Source of the DNA: Mycobacteriaceae bacterium
GTDB lineage: Bacteria > Pseudomonadota > Gammaproteobacteria > Burkholderiales > Burkholderiaceae_D
Reading direction: 5' to 3'
Assembly (NCBI GenBank): GCA_903970145.1
Contig: CAJCHO010000001.1
Location: 19,933-83,932 of the forward strand
DNA: 64,000 nucleotides
Shown here one piece after another: positions 1 through 9,361 of this stretch; position 1 is the first letter of the stretch, and every line of letters begins with the position of its first letter. Under the pieces are notes generated by a model. The model was given only the letters and a program-made list of their open reading frames with translations. It searched no databases and was not told the DNA's origin. Made by a program: the position numbers and the translations under genes.

Positions 1-3000
1 CCTTCCAGGTGACCGCATCCAATACCTATCACCCGGGAACGCAGTCGCCAGCAGCGACGATCAAGATAACGGTCACCCTGCCCGCGGCGCCAGTTGCCAA
101 CAGTCCGGCTCCGATTGCCGTGACCTACGTGACGGCCCAGCAGATAAACCTGGCGGCGATCCCGGGCGCGATCACGGGGGGCCCTCTGAACGTCAGCAAT
201 CCGCTCGCGATCTCCACCGCTCCGCTGCATGGCACTGCCACCGTAAGTGGCACGACCGTGACCTACACGCCCAATGCACTGTTCTACAACCAGTCCGACA
301 GTTTTTATTACACCGTGATTGGACCGGGTAGCAGCGGCACTCCTTCGGCACCGGCCAAGGTAACCCTGAATGTTGGTTCGCCCCCTCCGCCGACAGCGCA
401 GCCGCAGTCGGCCGCCGTGACCTATGACGTCGCGAAGGTCATCAATCTGGCAAGCGCCGTGGCAGGAGTTACAACCGGTATAGCGATTTCGACGGCACCC
501 ACCCACGGCACGGCCACCGTATCCGGCTACAACGTCAACTACACGCCGGCGGCGAGCTATCTCGGCACGGACAGCTTCTACTACACCGCGACCGGTCCTG
601 ACGCCAGTTCCGCGCCGGCACTGGTATCGATTACGGTGACAGCGCTGCCAACGGTAGCGCCACCGGTCGTGATCTCGGTGCCGCTCAATGTGGCTACCAG
701 TTTCAATCTTGCCAACTACATCGCCGGATCGGGAATCAGCGGCGCCCAGATCGTCGCGCCACCTACGCATGGCAGCGCAACGGTCGCCGGGACGCTTGTG
801 ACCTATACGCCCAACAACAATTACTTTGGTCAGGACACGCTGACCTATCGTGCCTTTGGCGCCGGCGGCACCGCCACCGGGGTGATCACCCTGACCATAG
901 TTGGCCGGCCGGATCCGTCCAAGGACGCCGATGTCCAGGCACTGGTCACCGCGCAGGCTGCGACGGCACGCCACTTCACCGAGATCCAGATCGGCAACTT
1001 TGACGCGCATCTGGAGACCCTGCATCGCCACTCGTCAAGCCCTGATCAGACCGGGGCTAGCACCGGTACCCAGACCGGCCAGACGCCGCCTGCAAATCCC
1101 GGTGGCAATCGCAGCGCAGGCACGTCATCGGGCCAGTACCTGGCCTCGCTTGCAAGCGATAGCGCGCCAACGATGGGCACCACGGCTCCCCAGACAAGCT
1201 TCGTGACCCCGACAGCTGCCGACCCATTTGCCCTTGCTGCGCCAGTCGCGGCCTTCGCCCCTGGCTCGACGCCGGGATCGCCGGCCAGCATGGCGGGCTG
1301 GCAACCGACTGCGGCCATCCCGACACTCGGCGCGGGCGCCATCAACTCGGTCAATATTTCGTCGCTGGCCGATGGCGTAATCGGACCAACCGGCACCCGC
1401 TTCTCATTCTGGGCCGATGGCGTCATCAACTTTGGCAATCTTGAGACCGGCCTAAACGGTGGTGGCACGCAATTCAACACCGAGGGCTTGAGCGTGGGCG
1501 CCGATTACCGCGTGGATCGCGATCTGGTGGTCGGCGCTGGCGTCGGATACGGGCACGACAAGACCTACCTTGGCACCGATGGCAGCATCTCCAAGGGTGA
1601 TGGAACCGTCATAGTGGCCTACGCGAGCTACTCGCCCTCGCGCGACTTTTATCTGGACGGCATGCTTGGCCTTGGCAATCTGAGTTTCGACTCCAAGCGC
1701 TATGTCGAGCCGCTGAACGAATTTGCCAACGGCGCGCGCTCCGGCGACCAGTATTTCTTCTCGCTGACCGGCGGCTATGATTTCCATGACGCTGACCTGC
1801 ATATTTCGCCCTACGCGCGCCTGTCGGTGTCGTCCGATCAGCTCCATCAGTTCAGCGAAACCGGCGCCGCCCAGTATGACCTGACCTACCAGAGCGAGAG
1901 CATTCCATCGACCGACGGCGCTCTGGGCGTCAAGATCCAGGAGCAGCACGCGACCGACACCGGCAGCATCAATCCCTTCGTGCGCCTCGAAGCCCAGCAT
2001 AGCTTTGCCGGACAGCCGAACTCCGATGTCTCCTACTCCGACCTGGTTGGCGGCCTGACCTATGCCGTGAATTCGACGGCGGTCGTGCGCAATTCCTATA
2101 TGGCTGCCATCGGCGTAGACGTCTTCTCTAGACATGGCATGACGTTTGGCATCGACTACGAAGTCGTGCGCGCGCCCGGCGCCGAAAACAGTCAGCTGCT
2201 GCGATTCAAGTTCAGCCAGGAGTTGGACGAGGGGCTCGCGCCAGTGTTGCTCTTGCCCGACTGGGCCTTCAACCGCCCCACCGGCTTTACCGCCGACATG
2301 GGTTACAACTACGACACCAATGTCTCGCGCAACGACGGCGCCGACAAGCTGGCCGATTCTTCGATCAACTTCGATCTGAGTCGCCCGACCCCGATCGAGA
2401 TCCAGGATACCTTGCGCGCCATCGTCACACCCTTCGTGGGCGGCGAGAAATTCCATACCTATGATGGTCTCGATCAGTTCGACTACGGCGTGCGCAGTGA
2501 ACTGCAGTACCGTCCGTCGGGCGAGTATTTCTCGCCCACCCTGGCGCTGTTTGCCAAGGTCTACGGTCAGGACTACAGCGATGAGGACAGGCGTGGTTGG
2601 CGCACCGTACTCGGTGTGTCGGCGCGCGAAGAGCTCACCGATCGCATCAGCCTGTTTGGCGCCCTCACCTACGACGATCGCCAAGCGCGCAATGCCGTCT
2701 TCACCAGCTATGCCGATTCGGCGCGCGTAAATCTGGACTACGCGCTCAGCCAGAAGAGCACCCTCTATCTGACGGGCGAATATCGCTACGGCGATATTGT
2801 TTCAAGCGGCGCGCCGGATCTGGGCGACCTTGATGTTGCCAAGGACAGCACTGTCGATAACGCCCTGAGCACCATTGGCAATACGCGCGTTGCCTATCGC
2901 TTTAAGGGGAACACCTATCTGACGACGCTGGGCTACAACCTCGCCCTGGGCGAGCGCGACTCGCTCGATCTGTCGTGGCGCTATGCGCAGTCCGCGCCGC

Positions 3001-3080
3001 TGCACCAGCCGGTCGTCACCGGTGAGGTCATTCGTTACTTCGACAACCAGTTCAGCCTCGTCTATCTGGTTCGGTTCTAA
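1..3080 (+). CDS. Surface protein with Ig/cadherin-like repeats and C-terminal beta-barrels (5' partial)
   Basis: The frame is open to the left edge, so the N-terminus and signal peptide are outside the window; the first in-frame GTG (9) is probably not the start. At least three repeats of about 90 residues carry the signature THG(S/T)ATV...YTP....G.D...Y, typical of tandem Ig/cadherin-like surface domains. A Thr/Ser/Pro/Gly-rich linker (about residues 300-440 counted from position 9) leads into an autotransporter-like beta-domain (from FSFWADG, roughly 450-705). A second stretch of about 270 residues also looks like a barrel and ends in the outer-membrane signature YLVRF with terminal Phe. 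The likely location is the outer membrane, with the repeats outside or periplasmic. The stop lies 11 nt before the cytochrome lipoprotein, so the two are probably co-transcribed. Function is unknown; adhesin or electron-transfer scaffold are inferences. Confidence 0.8.
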   Translation, partial: FQVTASNTYHPGTQSPAATIKITVTLPAAPVANSPAPIAVTYVTAQQINLAAIPGAITGGPLNVSNPLAISTAPLHGTATVSGTTVTYTPNALFYNQSDSFYYTVIGPGSSGTPSAPAKVTLNVGSPPPPTAQPQSAAVTYDVAKVINLASAVAGVTTGIAISTAPTHGTATVSGYNVNYTPAASYLGTDSFYYTATGPDASSAPALVSITVTALPTVAPPVVISVPLNVATSFNLANYIAGSGISGAQIVAPPTHGSATVAGTLVTYTPNNNYFGQDTLTYRAFGAGGTATGVITLTIVGRPDPSKDADVQALVTAQAATARHFTEIQIGNFDAHLETLHRHSSSPDQTGASTGTQTGQTPPANPGGNRSAGTSSGQYLASLASDSAPTMGTTAPQTSFVTPTAADPFALAAPVAAFAPGSTPGSPASMAGWQPTAAIPTLGAGAINSVNISSLADGVIGPTGTRFSFWADGVINFGNLETGLNGGGTQFNTEGLSVGADYRVDRDLVVGAGVGYGHDKTYLGTDGSISKGDGTVIVAYASYSPSRDFYLDGMLGLGNLSFDSKRYVEPLNEFANGARSGDQYFFSLTGGYDFHDADLHISPYARLSVSSDQLHQFSETGAAQYDLTYQSESIPSTDGALGVKIQEQHATDTGSINPFVRLEAQHSFAGQPNSDVSYSDLVGGLTYAVNSTAVVRNSYMAAIGVDVFSRHGMTFGIDYEVVRAPGAENSQLLRFKFSQELDEGLAPVLLLPDWAFNRPTGFTADMGYNYDTNVSRNDGADKLADSSINFDLSRPTPIEIQDTLRAIVTPFVGGEKFHTYDGLDQFDYGVRSELQYRPSGEYFSPTLALFAKVYGQDYSDEDRRGWRTVLGVSAREELTDRISLFGALTYDDRQARNAVFTSYADSARVNLDYALSQKSTLYLTGEYRYGDIVSSGAPDLGDLDVAKDSTVDNALSTIGNTRVAYRFKGNTYLTTLGYNLALGERDSLDLSWRYAQSAPLHQPVVTGEVIRYFDNQFSLVYLVRF

Positions 3081-3091
3081 AGGACTTGAAA

Positions 3092-5095
3092 GTGAAACTC
3101 GTCGCACTGGCTCGCATCACTCTCGTCTCGTCGCTAGCCGTGCTGCTGGCCGCCTGCGGCGGCGGCGGAGGCGGATCTGCCAATAACGTGCCCTCGAGCA
3201 CTGCCGGCAGTACTCCACCTCCGATCCCGGCAGGTCCCAACGAGTTCCTGCTGTTTCCCAACCCCCAGCTGCAAAATGGGGTCGACCAGACCAATACACT
3301 GACTTACGCCCAGGCGTATTACCAGGCGATCGATCCGAACGGCCAGCGTACGACTTTTGAGAACTTCAAGACCATCAATGGTTTTTATTCGGCCACTCCG
3401 CAGACGGTGCTGTTCGACGACACGCACGATCTGGGCTACGGACGTCGCATCACCTTCTGGACCAACGCGGATGGCAGCTCAGCGGCCTTCGTCGAGAATT
3501 ATCTGGCCGGCGGTTTCTCGAACTATCAGTCAGGCAATCCGCAAGTGAACCTCGCCGCAGGAGCGATTCAGGATCCGCGCTGGCTGGTTGAAATCAACGC
3601 GATCGAGTATTCGGCTGCGCCCGGATCCGGGCCGAAATTCACTAAGTTCTATGTCTTCGACGCTGCGGGCAATCAGCAATTCACGGGAACCCTTGACAAT
3701 CGCGGCCCCAAGTTCATGCCCAGCGTGTGCATCAGCTGCCACGGCGGACGCGGTGATGCCCTGACCCCGCCAAGCCCGACCACAGGCCTGCCGCTGTTCC
3801 CGCTGGTGTATAACTCTGCCACCCAGTTGCGCGGCGATACCGGGGCGCACATGCAACCGGTCGAAGTAGGCATCCAGGTATTCCAGCCCGACGGACAGAC
3901 TTACTCGCGCCCACCCCAAGAAGCCGCGCTCAAGGATCTCAACAAGATGGTGTTGTGCAGCTATCCGGTGTCAACTACGACGGCTGCACTCAACTATCCG
4001 GAAGACGCCTGTCGGCGTGTCGCAACCTCCAATGAGTGGCAAGGCGACTCGGCCGGTGATTTCATTCGCGCCGCCTACGGCGGTCCGGGCCTGCCCAGTG
4101 CCACCTGGAACGACACCTATATCTCCGGGGACTATGCCCAGAATGGTCAGGCGAGCCTTTATAGCGGCGCCATCGTCACAGGCTGCCGGGTGTGTCACAA
4201 GCTGCGCGGCACGGGCAACAATTCCGACATCGACTTCGACACCACCGAAAAACTCGGCGGCTATTCGGATCGCGTCTACGCCCACGTCTACGACCGTGGC
4301 AACATGCCGCTCGCCCTGCTGGTCTATGACAGCTTCTGGAGCAGCACGGGTCCGAGCCAGCTGGCAAATTTCATAGGCCCTTACGGCTACAACGCGACGA
4401 CCTCTGCAGGGGTGCTTACACCTGGTCGCCCGGTTGCTGATCCGGGACCGGATCGCGTCGCGAGCCAGGGCACGATCACACTGTCGTCAGCCATGAGTCT
4501 GTATGCGACGAGCTTTGCCTGGACCATCACCAGCAATCCCGGTAACGCGGCAAGCCTCTCGAACGCCTCGGCGAGCGGCTCGACCATCAGTTTCACCTCG
4601 ACCGCGAATGGCGACTATAGCGTGCAGCTGGTGGCCAGTAGCGGTGGCGTAGAGAGCGCCCCGGCCACCTTAAAGATCCATGTCGACAATACGATCACGC
4701 CGGCACCGTCGGCAGTCACCTGGGCCGACGTGAAGAACATTCTGCAGAACAACAGTCCACCCGGAGGAGCCACTCTGTGCACGACCTGTCACACGCCTGG
4801 CACTACGGCCCTCGTGCCACCCATCTTTTACGTGGCAAGTTTCGATCGCAGTGGCACCGGTGTTGCGGCCACCAATGACTTCTGGCTGTATACGGAGGTA
4901 GTCGGTCGGGTCAACTTCACCGATATCATCGCCAGCCCCATCCTGCGCAAACCCTCCGGCCATCACCATGGCGGCAATCCCATACCGGGCACCTTCCAGA
5001 CGGGCTTTGATACCTCGCAGCCGGTCGGTGACCCGGCACGCGCCAACTATGACCAGGTGGTCAGCTGGATCCTCAACGGCGCGCCGTATCAATAG
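3092..5095 (+). CDS. Three-haem c-type cytochrome lipoprotein with PKD-like domain
   Basis: The start is taken as GTG 3092 because AAAGGA (3079-3084) sits 7 nt upstream; a TTG at 3086 is too close to it. A short lipoprotein signal peptide ends in the lipobox LLAAC followed by a Gly-rich tether, so the protein should be anchored in the outer membrane. Three CxxCH haem-attachment motifs are visible (CISCH, CRVCH, CTTCH, at about residues 213, 365 and 563). Between the second and third lies an Ig/PKD-like segment (from about 4430 to 4680). Near the C-terminus KPSGHHHGGNP resembles the KP...HGGG motif of Planctomycete-type cytochrome c domains. It directly follows the beta-barrel gene, suggesting joint work at the cell surface. 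The electron donor and acceptor cannot be inferred. Confidence 0.85.
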   Translation: MKLVALARITLVSSLAVLLAACGGGGGGSANNVPSSTAGSTPPPIPAGPNEFLLFPNPQLQNGVDQTNTLTYAQAYYQAIDPNGQRTTFENFKTINGFYSATPQTVLFDDTHDLGYGRRITFWTNADGSSAAFVENYLAGGFSNYQSGNPQVNLAAGAIQDPRWLVEINAIEYSAAPGSGPKFTKFYVFDAAGNQQFTGTLDNRGPKFMPSVCISCHGGRGDALTPPSPTTGLPLFPLVYNSATQLRGDTGAHMQPVEVGIQVFQPDGQTYSRPPQEAALKDLNKMVLCSYPVSTTTAALNYPEDACRRVATSNEWQGDSAGDFIRAAYGGPGLPSATWNDTYISGDYAQNGQASLYSGAIVTGCRVCHKLRGTGNNSDIDFDTTEKLGGYSDRVYAHVYDRGNMPLALLVYDSFWSSTGPSQLANFIGPYGYNATTSAGVLTPGRPVADPGPDRVASQGTITLSSAMSLYATSFAWTITSNPGNAASLSNASASGSTISFTSTANGDYSVQLVASSGGVESAPATLKIHVDNTITPAPSAVTWADVKNILQNNSPPGGATLCTTCHTPGTTALVPPIFYVASFDRSGTGVAATNDFWLYTEVVGRVNFTDIIASPILRKPSGHHHGGNPIPGTFQTGFDTSQPVGDPARANYDQVVSWILNGAPYQ

Positions 5096-5130
5096 CGGCG
5101 CGTCGAGTCTGCTAGTCGCGCCGCTTTTTT
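5095..5130 (+). terminator. Rho-independent terminator after the cytochrome gene
   Basis: A perfect 8-bp stem GCGGCGCG (5095-5102) / CGCGCCGC (5117-5124) is followed at once by six T residues (5125-5130). It begins at the last base of the stop codon, so it should end the barrel-cytochrome transcript. Confidence 0.9.
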
Positions 5131-5455
5131 CGCGCGCTGGGTTGCGGGATGGCACTCGCAACTTTCACATCCTAGTTGCCACTAAGGGTTCATCCTAGAC
5201 GGCTCTAAGCAGACTGCAAAACGGCAAAAATCCGTTGTGAATCAAATACAAGCTTGAATTCACGCAGGCTGTGACTGATACTTGGATCAACTGCGAAGTT
5301 GTCGCGCTTTTTGGATAGTCAATAGCCCTTGTGGCTAGCGCGAAGACTCACGGCGTTTTGGTCTCTAGAATTTCATCGACCAGAGACTGCCCGGCCGCTC
5401 TACACGCCGGAAGATACGCCGCCGAATGGTAGGGCCAAGGACTCTGGAGGATTTC
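5131..5455. other. Intergenic region
   Basis: About 325 nt between the terminator and the next gene. It is less GC-rich than its surroundings (especially 5220-5330) and presumably holds the promoter of the next gene, but I see no convincing -35/-10 pair and no coding sequence. Confidence 0.6.
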
Positions 5456-5974
5456 ATGTCCATCACCTTTGATCAGATGCAGGTGTTCACCAAGACCGAT
5501 CTCGGGATGCGCACGATTCGCGACAAGGCTATCGAGTTGCCCCGAGCCGCGCGCACCATTCTGCTGCTGGTCGACGGACGTAGCACCGTCGAGAAGCTGC
5601 AGAAGTTCATCGCCGCCACCCGTGCACCGGATAAGACCCTCGAAGAGCTGGAATCGATGGGCCTGATTACGAGCGTCATGCAAAAGTCGGCTGCTGCCAA
5701 TCAAGCCAGTCATGCAGCGCCGGTCGCCGCCGTCGCTGCCCTCGATGTTCCGCTCGATGAGACCGAGCGCTTTAACTCGCTCTACGAGTTGATGTGTGAA
5801 GTGTCGGCAACCTTCCTTGGCTTGCGCGGCTATTTCGTGCAACTCAAGATCGAACGTTGCTCGAACGCGGCCGAACTGCTTGAACTCAAGCAGGATCTGG
5901 TTGAATCGATTGCCAATCGCCACGGCAACGAAGTCGCCAAGGAAATCAACCGCCGCATCAAGGAACTCGCTTAA
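5456..5974 (+). CDS. Hypothetical protein, 172 aa
   Basis: The start ATG 5456 is chosen over 5426 because CTGGAGGA lies 4-5 nt upstream. The protein has no signal peptide or membrane segment. Residues of about 10-70 (from TDLGMRTIRDKA, through LLLVDGRSTVEKL, to LEELESMGLI) look like a small helical or winged-helix-like module, as seen in bacterial proteins with a 'readout plus dispatch' layout. The C-terminal half is a charged helical region. I do not recognise the family. It stands alone between two non-coding stretches. A G+C hairpin (GGGCGC-CTTC-GCGCCC, 5989-6004) lies just downstream without a T-run. Confidence 0.7.
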   Translation: MSITFDQMQVFTKTDLGMRTIRDKAIELPRAARTILLLVDGRSTVEKLQKFIAATRAPDKTLEELESMGLITSVMQKSAAANQASHAAPVAAVAALDVPLDETERFNSLYELMCEVSATFLGLRGYFVQLKIERCSNAAELLELKQDLVESIANRHGNEVAKEINRRIKELA

Positions 5975-6245
5975 TCAGTGCTGCGGCCGGGCGCCTTCGC
6001 GCCCCGCCTATTAATCCGCGCTTAACAGGCCGCTGCAAACGCATCAGCAAGTACGGGCCGTGAGCTCGCGACGGCTCGCATTGCGAAGAATGTTGGCGCA
6101 GTTTCTGTGACAGACAAATCAGTATTCCCGATCGCATTGATGCGATCCAGGCGGAACTCTGGTGTGACAGCGAACTCGAAACTCGCATACCCGATCGGGG
6201 TGCGCGCACCGCGCACGGAAACTCGGGCCACCGCAAGGAGTCGCG
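5975..6245. other. Intergenic region with GC hairpin
   Basis: The stretch contains the hairpin GGGCGC-CTTC-GCGCCC at 5989-6004, possibly a weak terminator since TATTAAT rather than a T-run follows. No gene is supported in the remainder. Confidence 0.5.
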
Positions 6246-6893
6246 ATGCGTTCAGCTTACGTACAGCAAGTGCAAGGGATGCTCTTGCTTGCCGCCAAGG
6301 GCACGTGGACCTTCGCGGACTTTGTGGAAGCACTGGCGCGCTACCATACCTTTCTCGAATTCAGTCTCGATCCTGCCGGTCTGCCTGAGCACTACGCGGT
6401 GTTTCAGCCCAATCGCGGCGTCCACCTGGCCGAGGCGCGGCTGACGCTGCCCTGTGCCGAATTGCTCAAGTTCACGCGCTTTGACGCGGCGCAGGATGCG
6501 CGCCTTGTCGCCGATCGGCGCATGGACGATTCGACGGCACGCAAGCGCAGCGAGTTTGGGGAACGTGTCTATCGCAGTGTGCTCGCCGCACTCGTGTATA
6601 CCCAGGAACAGTGCGACGAGGCCGACCTCGTCGATTACCTGGAGGCGATTCGCGCGCGCGGCATCCGGCTTGCCTTCAGGCGGACTCTCGAAGGGCGCGC
6701 ATCCCAGGTGAGGTTCTTTGACGCAATCGGCGCGGCAGCCGTGGTGCGCACCGTCGCGGGTAGCGCGATCGGGCTTGAGCGCGAGTTTCTCGAGCAGATT
6801 CTCGGCGAGCATGACCATGCCGGGGAATTTGCCCACCTGGCCGCAAGCTTCGATCGCAGCACCTCTCGCCAGGTTTTGCCGCGCCCCCAGTAA
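6246..6893 (+). CDS. Hypothetical protein, 215 aa
   Basis: The ATG at 6246 is preceded by AAGGAG (6235-6240) at good spacing. The protein is soluble, acidic to neutral, mostly helical by composition, with no signal peptide and no cysteine-rich or known catalytic motif that I can recognise. It ends 6 nt before the convergent FecR-domain gene. Its neighbours give no functional clue. Confidence 0.7.
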   Translation: MRSAYVQQVQGMLLLAAKGTWTFADFVEALARYHTFLEFSLDPAGLPEHYAVFQPNRGVHLAEARLTLPCAELLKFTRFDAAQDARLVADRRMDDSTARKRSEFGERVYRSVLAALVYTQEQCDEADLVDYLEAIRARGIRLAFRRTLEGRASQVRFFDAIGAAAVVRTVAGSAIGLEREFLEQILGEHDHAGEFAHLAASFDRSTSRQVLPRPQ

Positions 6894-6899
6894 CCGGGC

Positions 6900-7628
6900 C
6901 TAGTATTCGCGGCGTGGCGCGTTATAGAGCGTGCCCGGGAAGATCCAGGGTGGGGTTCGACCAACCAGCGCTTCGATCAGGGCGAGCTCCTGGTCGGTGT
7001 GGTTGATGAAGGGTGCGTCGCGCACCGCCTTACCTTCCGGCGCATTGGTCAACAGGTACAAGGGCCGATCGTGGTGGGTCGCCTGCACGGTGGTCGTACT
7101 GTTCGGGTCGATGTTGGCGGTCGCCTCGGTCAGTCCGTAGCAGGTACAAAAGTAGCTGCGCTCGGGATCCGACTCCAGATAAAAGCCCGTACCGCGAATG
7201 CCGATGGTTGCTGCCGGCGTGCGCACCTGCATGCCGGAATTGCGCGACACCGAGAGAACGGCTCCCTGCAGCAGGCGCAGAGCGCCAATCAGGAAGGACT
7301 CGTGTGACTCGTCCTTGGCGGTGAAGGTTAGGTGACTGTCGGCCCGGACCAGCATTGAATTTCCGCCGACGACGACCACTGCTTCGCTGTTGCGCCCGGT
7401 GCGCACGGTATCGTTCGCATAGACCCGCGTTTCAAGCGTGGCCGGCTTGTCATTAACCGATACATCGCCGGTGATGCGGTAGATCGAGCGGTCCGCAGGC
7501 AGCTTGCCGGGGGTATTACCCAGCAATTGCGCCGATGCCAGCGACGGCGCACCGGAAAACAGTCCCAGAGTCAGCGCCTGAATGAGTATGCGGCGACGTG
7601 GATCGTCAGATTGGTCCGACCGGCCCAT
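6900..7628 (-). CDS. Tat-exported FecR-domain protein
   Basis: The start ATG 7628 has AGGGAGAG just upstream and is preferred to 7679. The N-terminus carries DDPRRRILIQALTLG followed by an SLASA cleavage-like site, which looks like a twin-arginine signal, so the protein should be periplasmic. The middle (about residues 50-160) fits a FecR domain: repeated V....RV...D.VRTG..., then QVRTPAATIGIRGTGF, the usual FecR core ending. A YFCTCYG motif is unusual. FecR domains normally act in cell-surface signalling with an anti-sigma factor or in adhesin-linked proteins; no sigma factor gene is adjacent, so the role is open. Confidence 0.75.
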   Translation of the reverse strand: MGRSDQSDDPRRRILIQALTLGLFSGAPSLASAQLLGNTPGKLPADRSIYRITGDVSVNDKPATLETRVYANDTVRTGRNSEAVVVVGGNSMLVRADSHLTFTAKDESHESFLIGALRLLQGAVLSVSRNSGMQVRTPAATIGIRGTGFYLESDPERSYFCTCYGLTEATANIDPNSTTTVQATHHDRPLYLLTNAPEGKAVRDAPFINHTDQELALIEALVGRTPPWIFPGTLYNAPRREY

Positions 7629-7890
7629 GGCTCTCCCTATTGTCCTCGCTGCGCCGGCCATGGCCCGCAGCACGCGCACAGGGCGCTAGGCTCACGAGGC
7701 CGGCAGACGAGGTAGCTTGTAGTCTGTTTTCGATCCTAACATAGGCCTAAGCAATGATGGGAATGTGGCGAGTGGAATGTCGAGTGTCAGCAACGGAGCG
7801 GCGGCGCGCCGGCGTAGCGCCACCGCTACTGCCGCTGAGCTAGACTGGCGTACGAGGGCGCGTAGCGCCACCCATCCGGAGGCAGGCCAC
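7629..7890. other. Divergent promoter region
   Basis: This stretch of 262 nt separates the divergent FecR-domain and M20 peptidase genes. It should contain both promoters, but none is clear enough to place. The GC-rich part from 7765 is open in the frame of the downstream gene but lies upstream of its ribosome binding site. Confidence 0.5.
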
Positions 7891-9354
7891 ATGAGCACAG
7901 TCATCGATCGACCCGGCGCAACGCCACTGGACCCGACCCTCTTGCGCAGCTTCGTTGCGGGCCAGTGGGACGAGCAGATCGTGCCGGCCTTAACCGACTA
8001 CATTTCGATCCCGGCCAAGAGTCCGGCATACGATCGGCAATGGGCTGAACACGGCTATCTGGAGCGCGTCATCACGGATGCCGCGCGCTGGATCGACGCT
8101 CAGCGCGTGCCCGGACTGAGCCTCGAAATCATCCGCCTCGAGGGACGCACGCCGCTGCTGTTTTTCGAGGTGGCGGCTACGCGCGCGGATGCGCAATCCA
8201 CGGTACTGCTCTATGGACATCTGGACAAGCAACCGGAATTCAGCGGCTGGCGCGCCCAGCTCGGACCATGGACACCGCATTACCAGGACGGCCGGCTCTA
8301 CGGCCGGGGCTCGGCCGATGACGGCTATGCGGTGTATGCCGCCGTGACTGCGATCGGGGCCTTAAAACGCCAGAACGTCGAACACGGTCGACTCGTCGGC
8401 TTGATCGAGACCTGCGAAGAGTCGGGCAGCTACGATCTCCTGCCTTATGTTGATCTTCTCGGCGAGCGTCTCGGGGATGTGTCGCTCGTGGTGTGTCTGG
8501 ACTCGGGAGCAGGCAACTATGACCAACTCTGGTTGACGACCTCGCTGCGCGGAGTCGTGAGCGGCACGCTCGAAGTCCAAGTGCTCGACGAGGGGGTGCA
8601 TTCGGGTGACGCGAGTGGCGTGGTGCCCTCGTCATTTCGGATCATGCGCCAGCTGCTCGACCGTCTAGAAGACTCGCGCACCGGCCACGTATTACCTGCG
8701 AGCTTTCATACCGAGATACCTGTCGAGCGCATAGCAGAAGCGCGCGCCACTGCGGCGATTCTCGGTGACGAGGTGTGGAAGCGCTTTCCCTGGACCTGCG
8801 GCGGCGACGGTGGTTTCACGCTTCCGACCAGTTCCGATCCCATTCAGGCCTTGTTGAATCGCACCTGGCGACCGACTCTGTCAGTGACTGGCGCCCAGGG
8901 CTTGCCGCCCTTGAGCGATGCGGGCAGCGTGTTGCGACCGCGGACCGCATTCAAGCTCTCGGTCCGATTGCCACCGCTCATCGACGGTGCCGCGGCTGCC
9001 GCGAAGCTCAAGAGCCTGCTCGAATTCGACCCACCGTATCACGCGAAAGTGATTTTTCAGCCGGATCGTGGCGCCGCTTCGGGATGGAATGCGCCAGCAA
9101 GCGCCACCTGGTTAAGCGATGCGCTCGATGCCGCGTCGTACCGGCATTTCAACGCGTCTTGCGGTTACATCGGACAGGGAGGAACCATACCTCTCATGAA
9201 CATGCTGGCACTCGGATTTCCCAAGTCGCAGTTCATGGTATGTGGCGTTCTGGGCCCACAATCGAATGCGCATGGACCCAATGAATTTCTGCATGTGCCC
9301 TATGCCAAGAAGCTCACAGCAAGCGTCGCCGAGGTGATCGCCGCGGCGCCGTGA
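7891..9354 (+). CDS. M20 family metallopeptidase (dipeptidase-like)
   Basis: The start ATG 7891 follows GGAGG (7878-7882); an upstream in-frame start at 7765 lacks such a site. The 487-residue protein shows the M20 zinc-site sequence in order: LLYGHLDKQPE (His ligand and Asp), YGRGSADDGYA (bridging Asp), ETCEESGS (Glu-Glu, general base and ligand), VCLDSG (Asp ligand) and, near the C-terminus, AHGPNEF (His ligand). The M20 dimerisation/lid domain lies between. It probably hydrolyses dipeptides or a related amide in the cytoplasm; the substrate is not defined by sequence. Confidence 0.9.
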   Translation: MSTVIDRPGATPLDPTLLRSFVAGQWDEQIVPALTDYISIPAKSPAYDRQWAEHGYLERVITDAARWIDAQRVPGLSLEIIRLEGRTPLLFFEVAATRADAQSTVLLYGHLDKQPEFSGWRAQLGPWTPHYQDGRLYGRGSADDGYAVYAAVTAIGALKRQNVEHGRLVGLIETCEESGSYDLLPYVDLLGERLGDVSLVVCLDSGAGNYDQLWLTTSLRGVVSGTLEVQVLDEGVHSGDASGVVPSSFRIMRQLLDRLEDSRTGHVLPASFHTEIPVERIAEARATAAILGDEVWKRFPWTCGGDGGFTLPTSSDPIQALLNRTWRPTLSVTGAQGLPPLSDAGSVLRPRTAFKLSVRLPPLIDGAAAAAKLKSLLEFDPPYHAKVIFQPDRGAASGWNAPASATWLSDALDAASYRHFNASCGYIGQGGTIPLMNMLALGFPKSQFMVCGVLGPQSNAHGPNEFLHVPYAKKLTASVAEVIAAAP

Positions 9355-9361
9355 TTACGGG

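Noticed and set aside
1452..2684. Long minus-strand frame of 410 codons opposite the beta-barrel gene
   Set aside because: It is a GC-rich mirror of a clear surface-protein gene; the frame shows no family motif and no ribosome site.
5989..6004. GC hairpin after the 172-residue hypothetical as a terminator
   Set aside because: The stem is short with mismatched flanks and no T-run follows, so I only mention it as possible.
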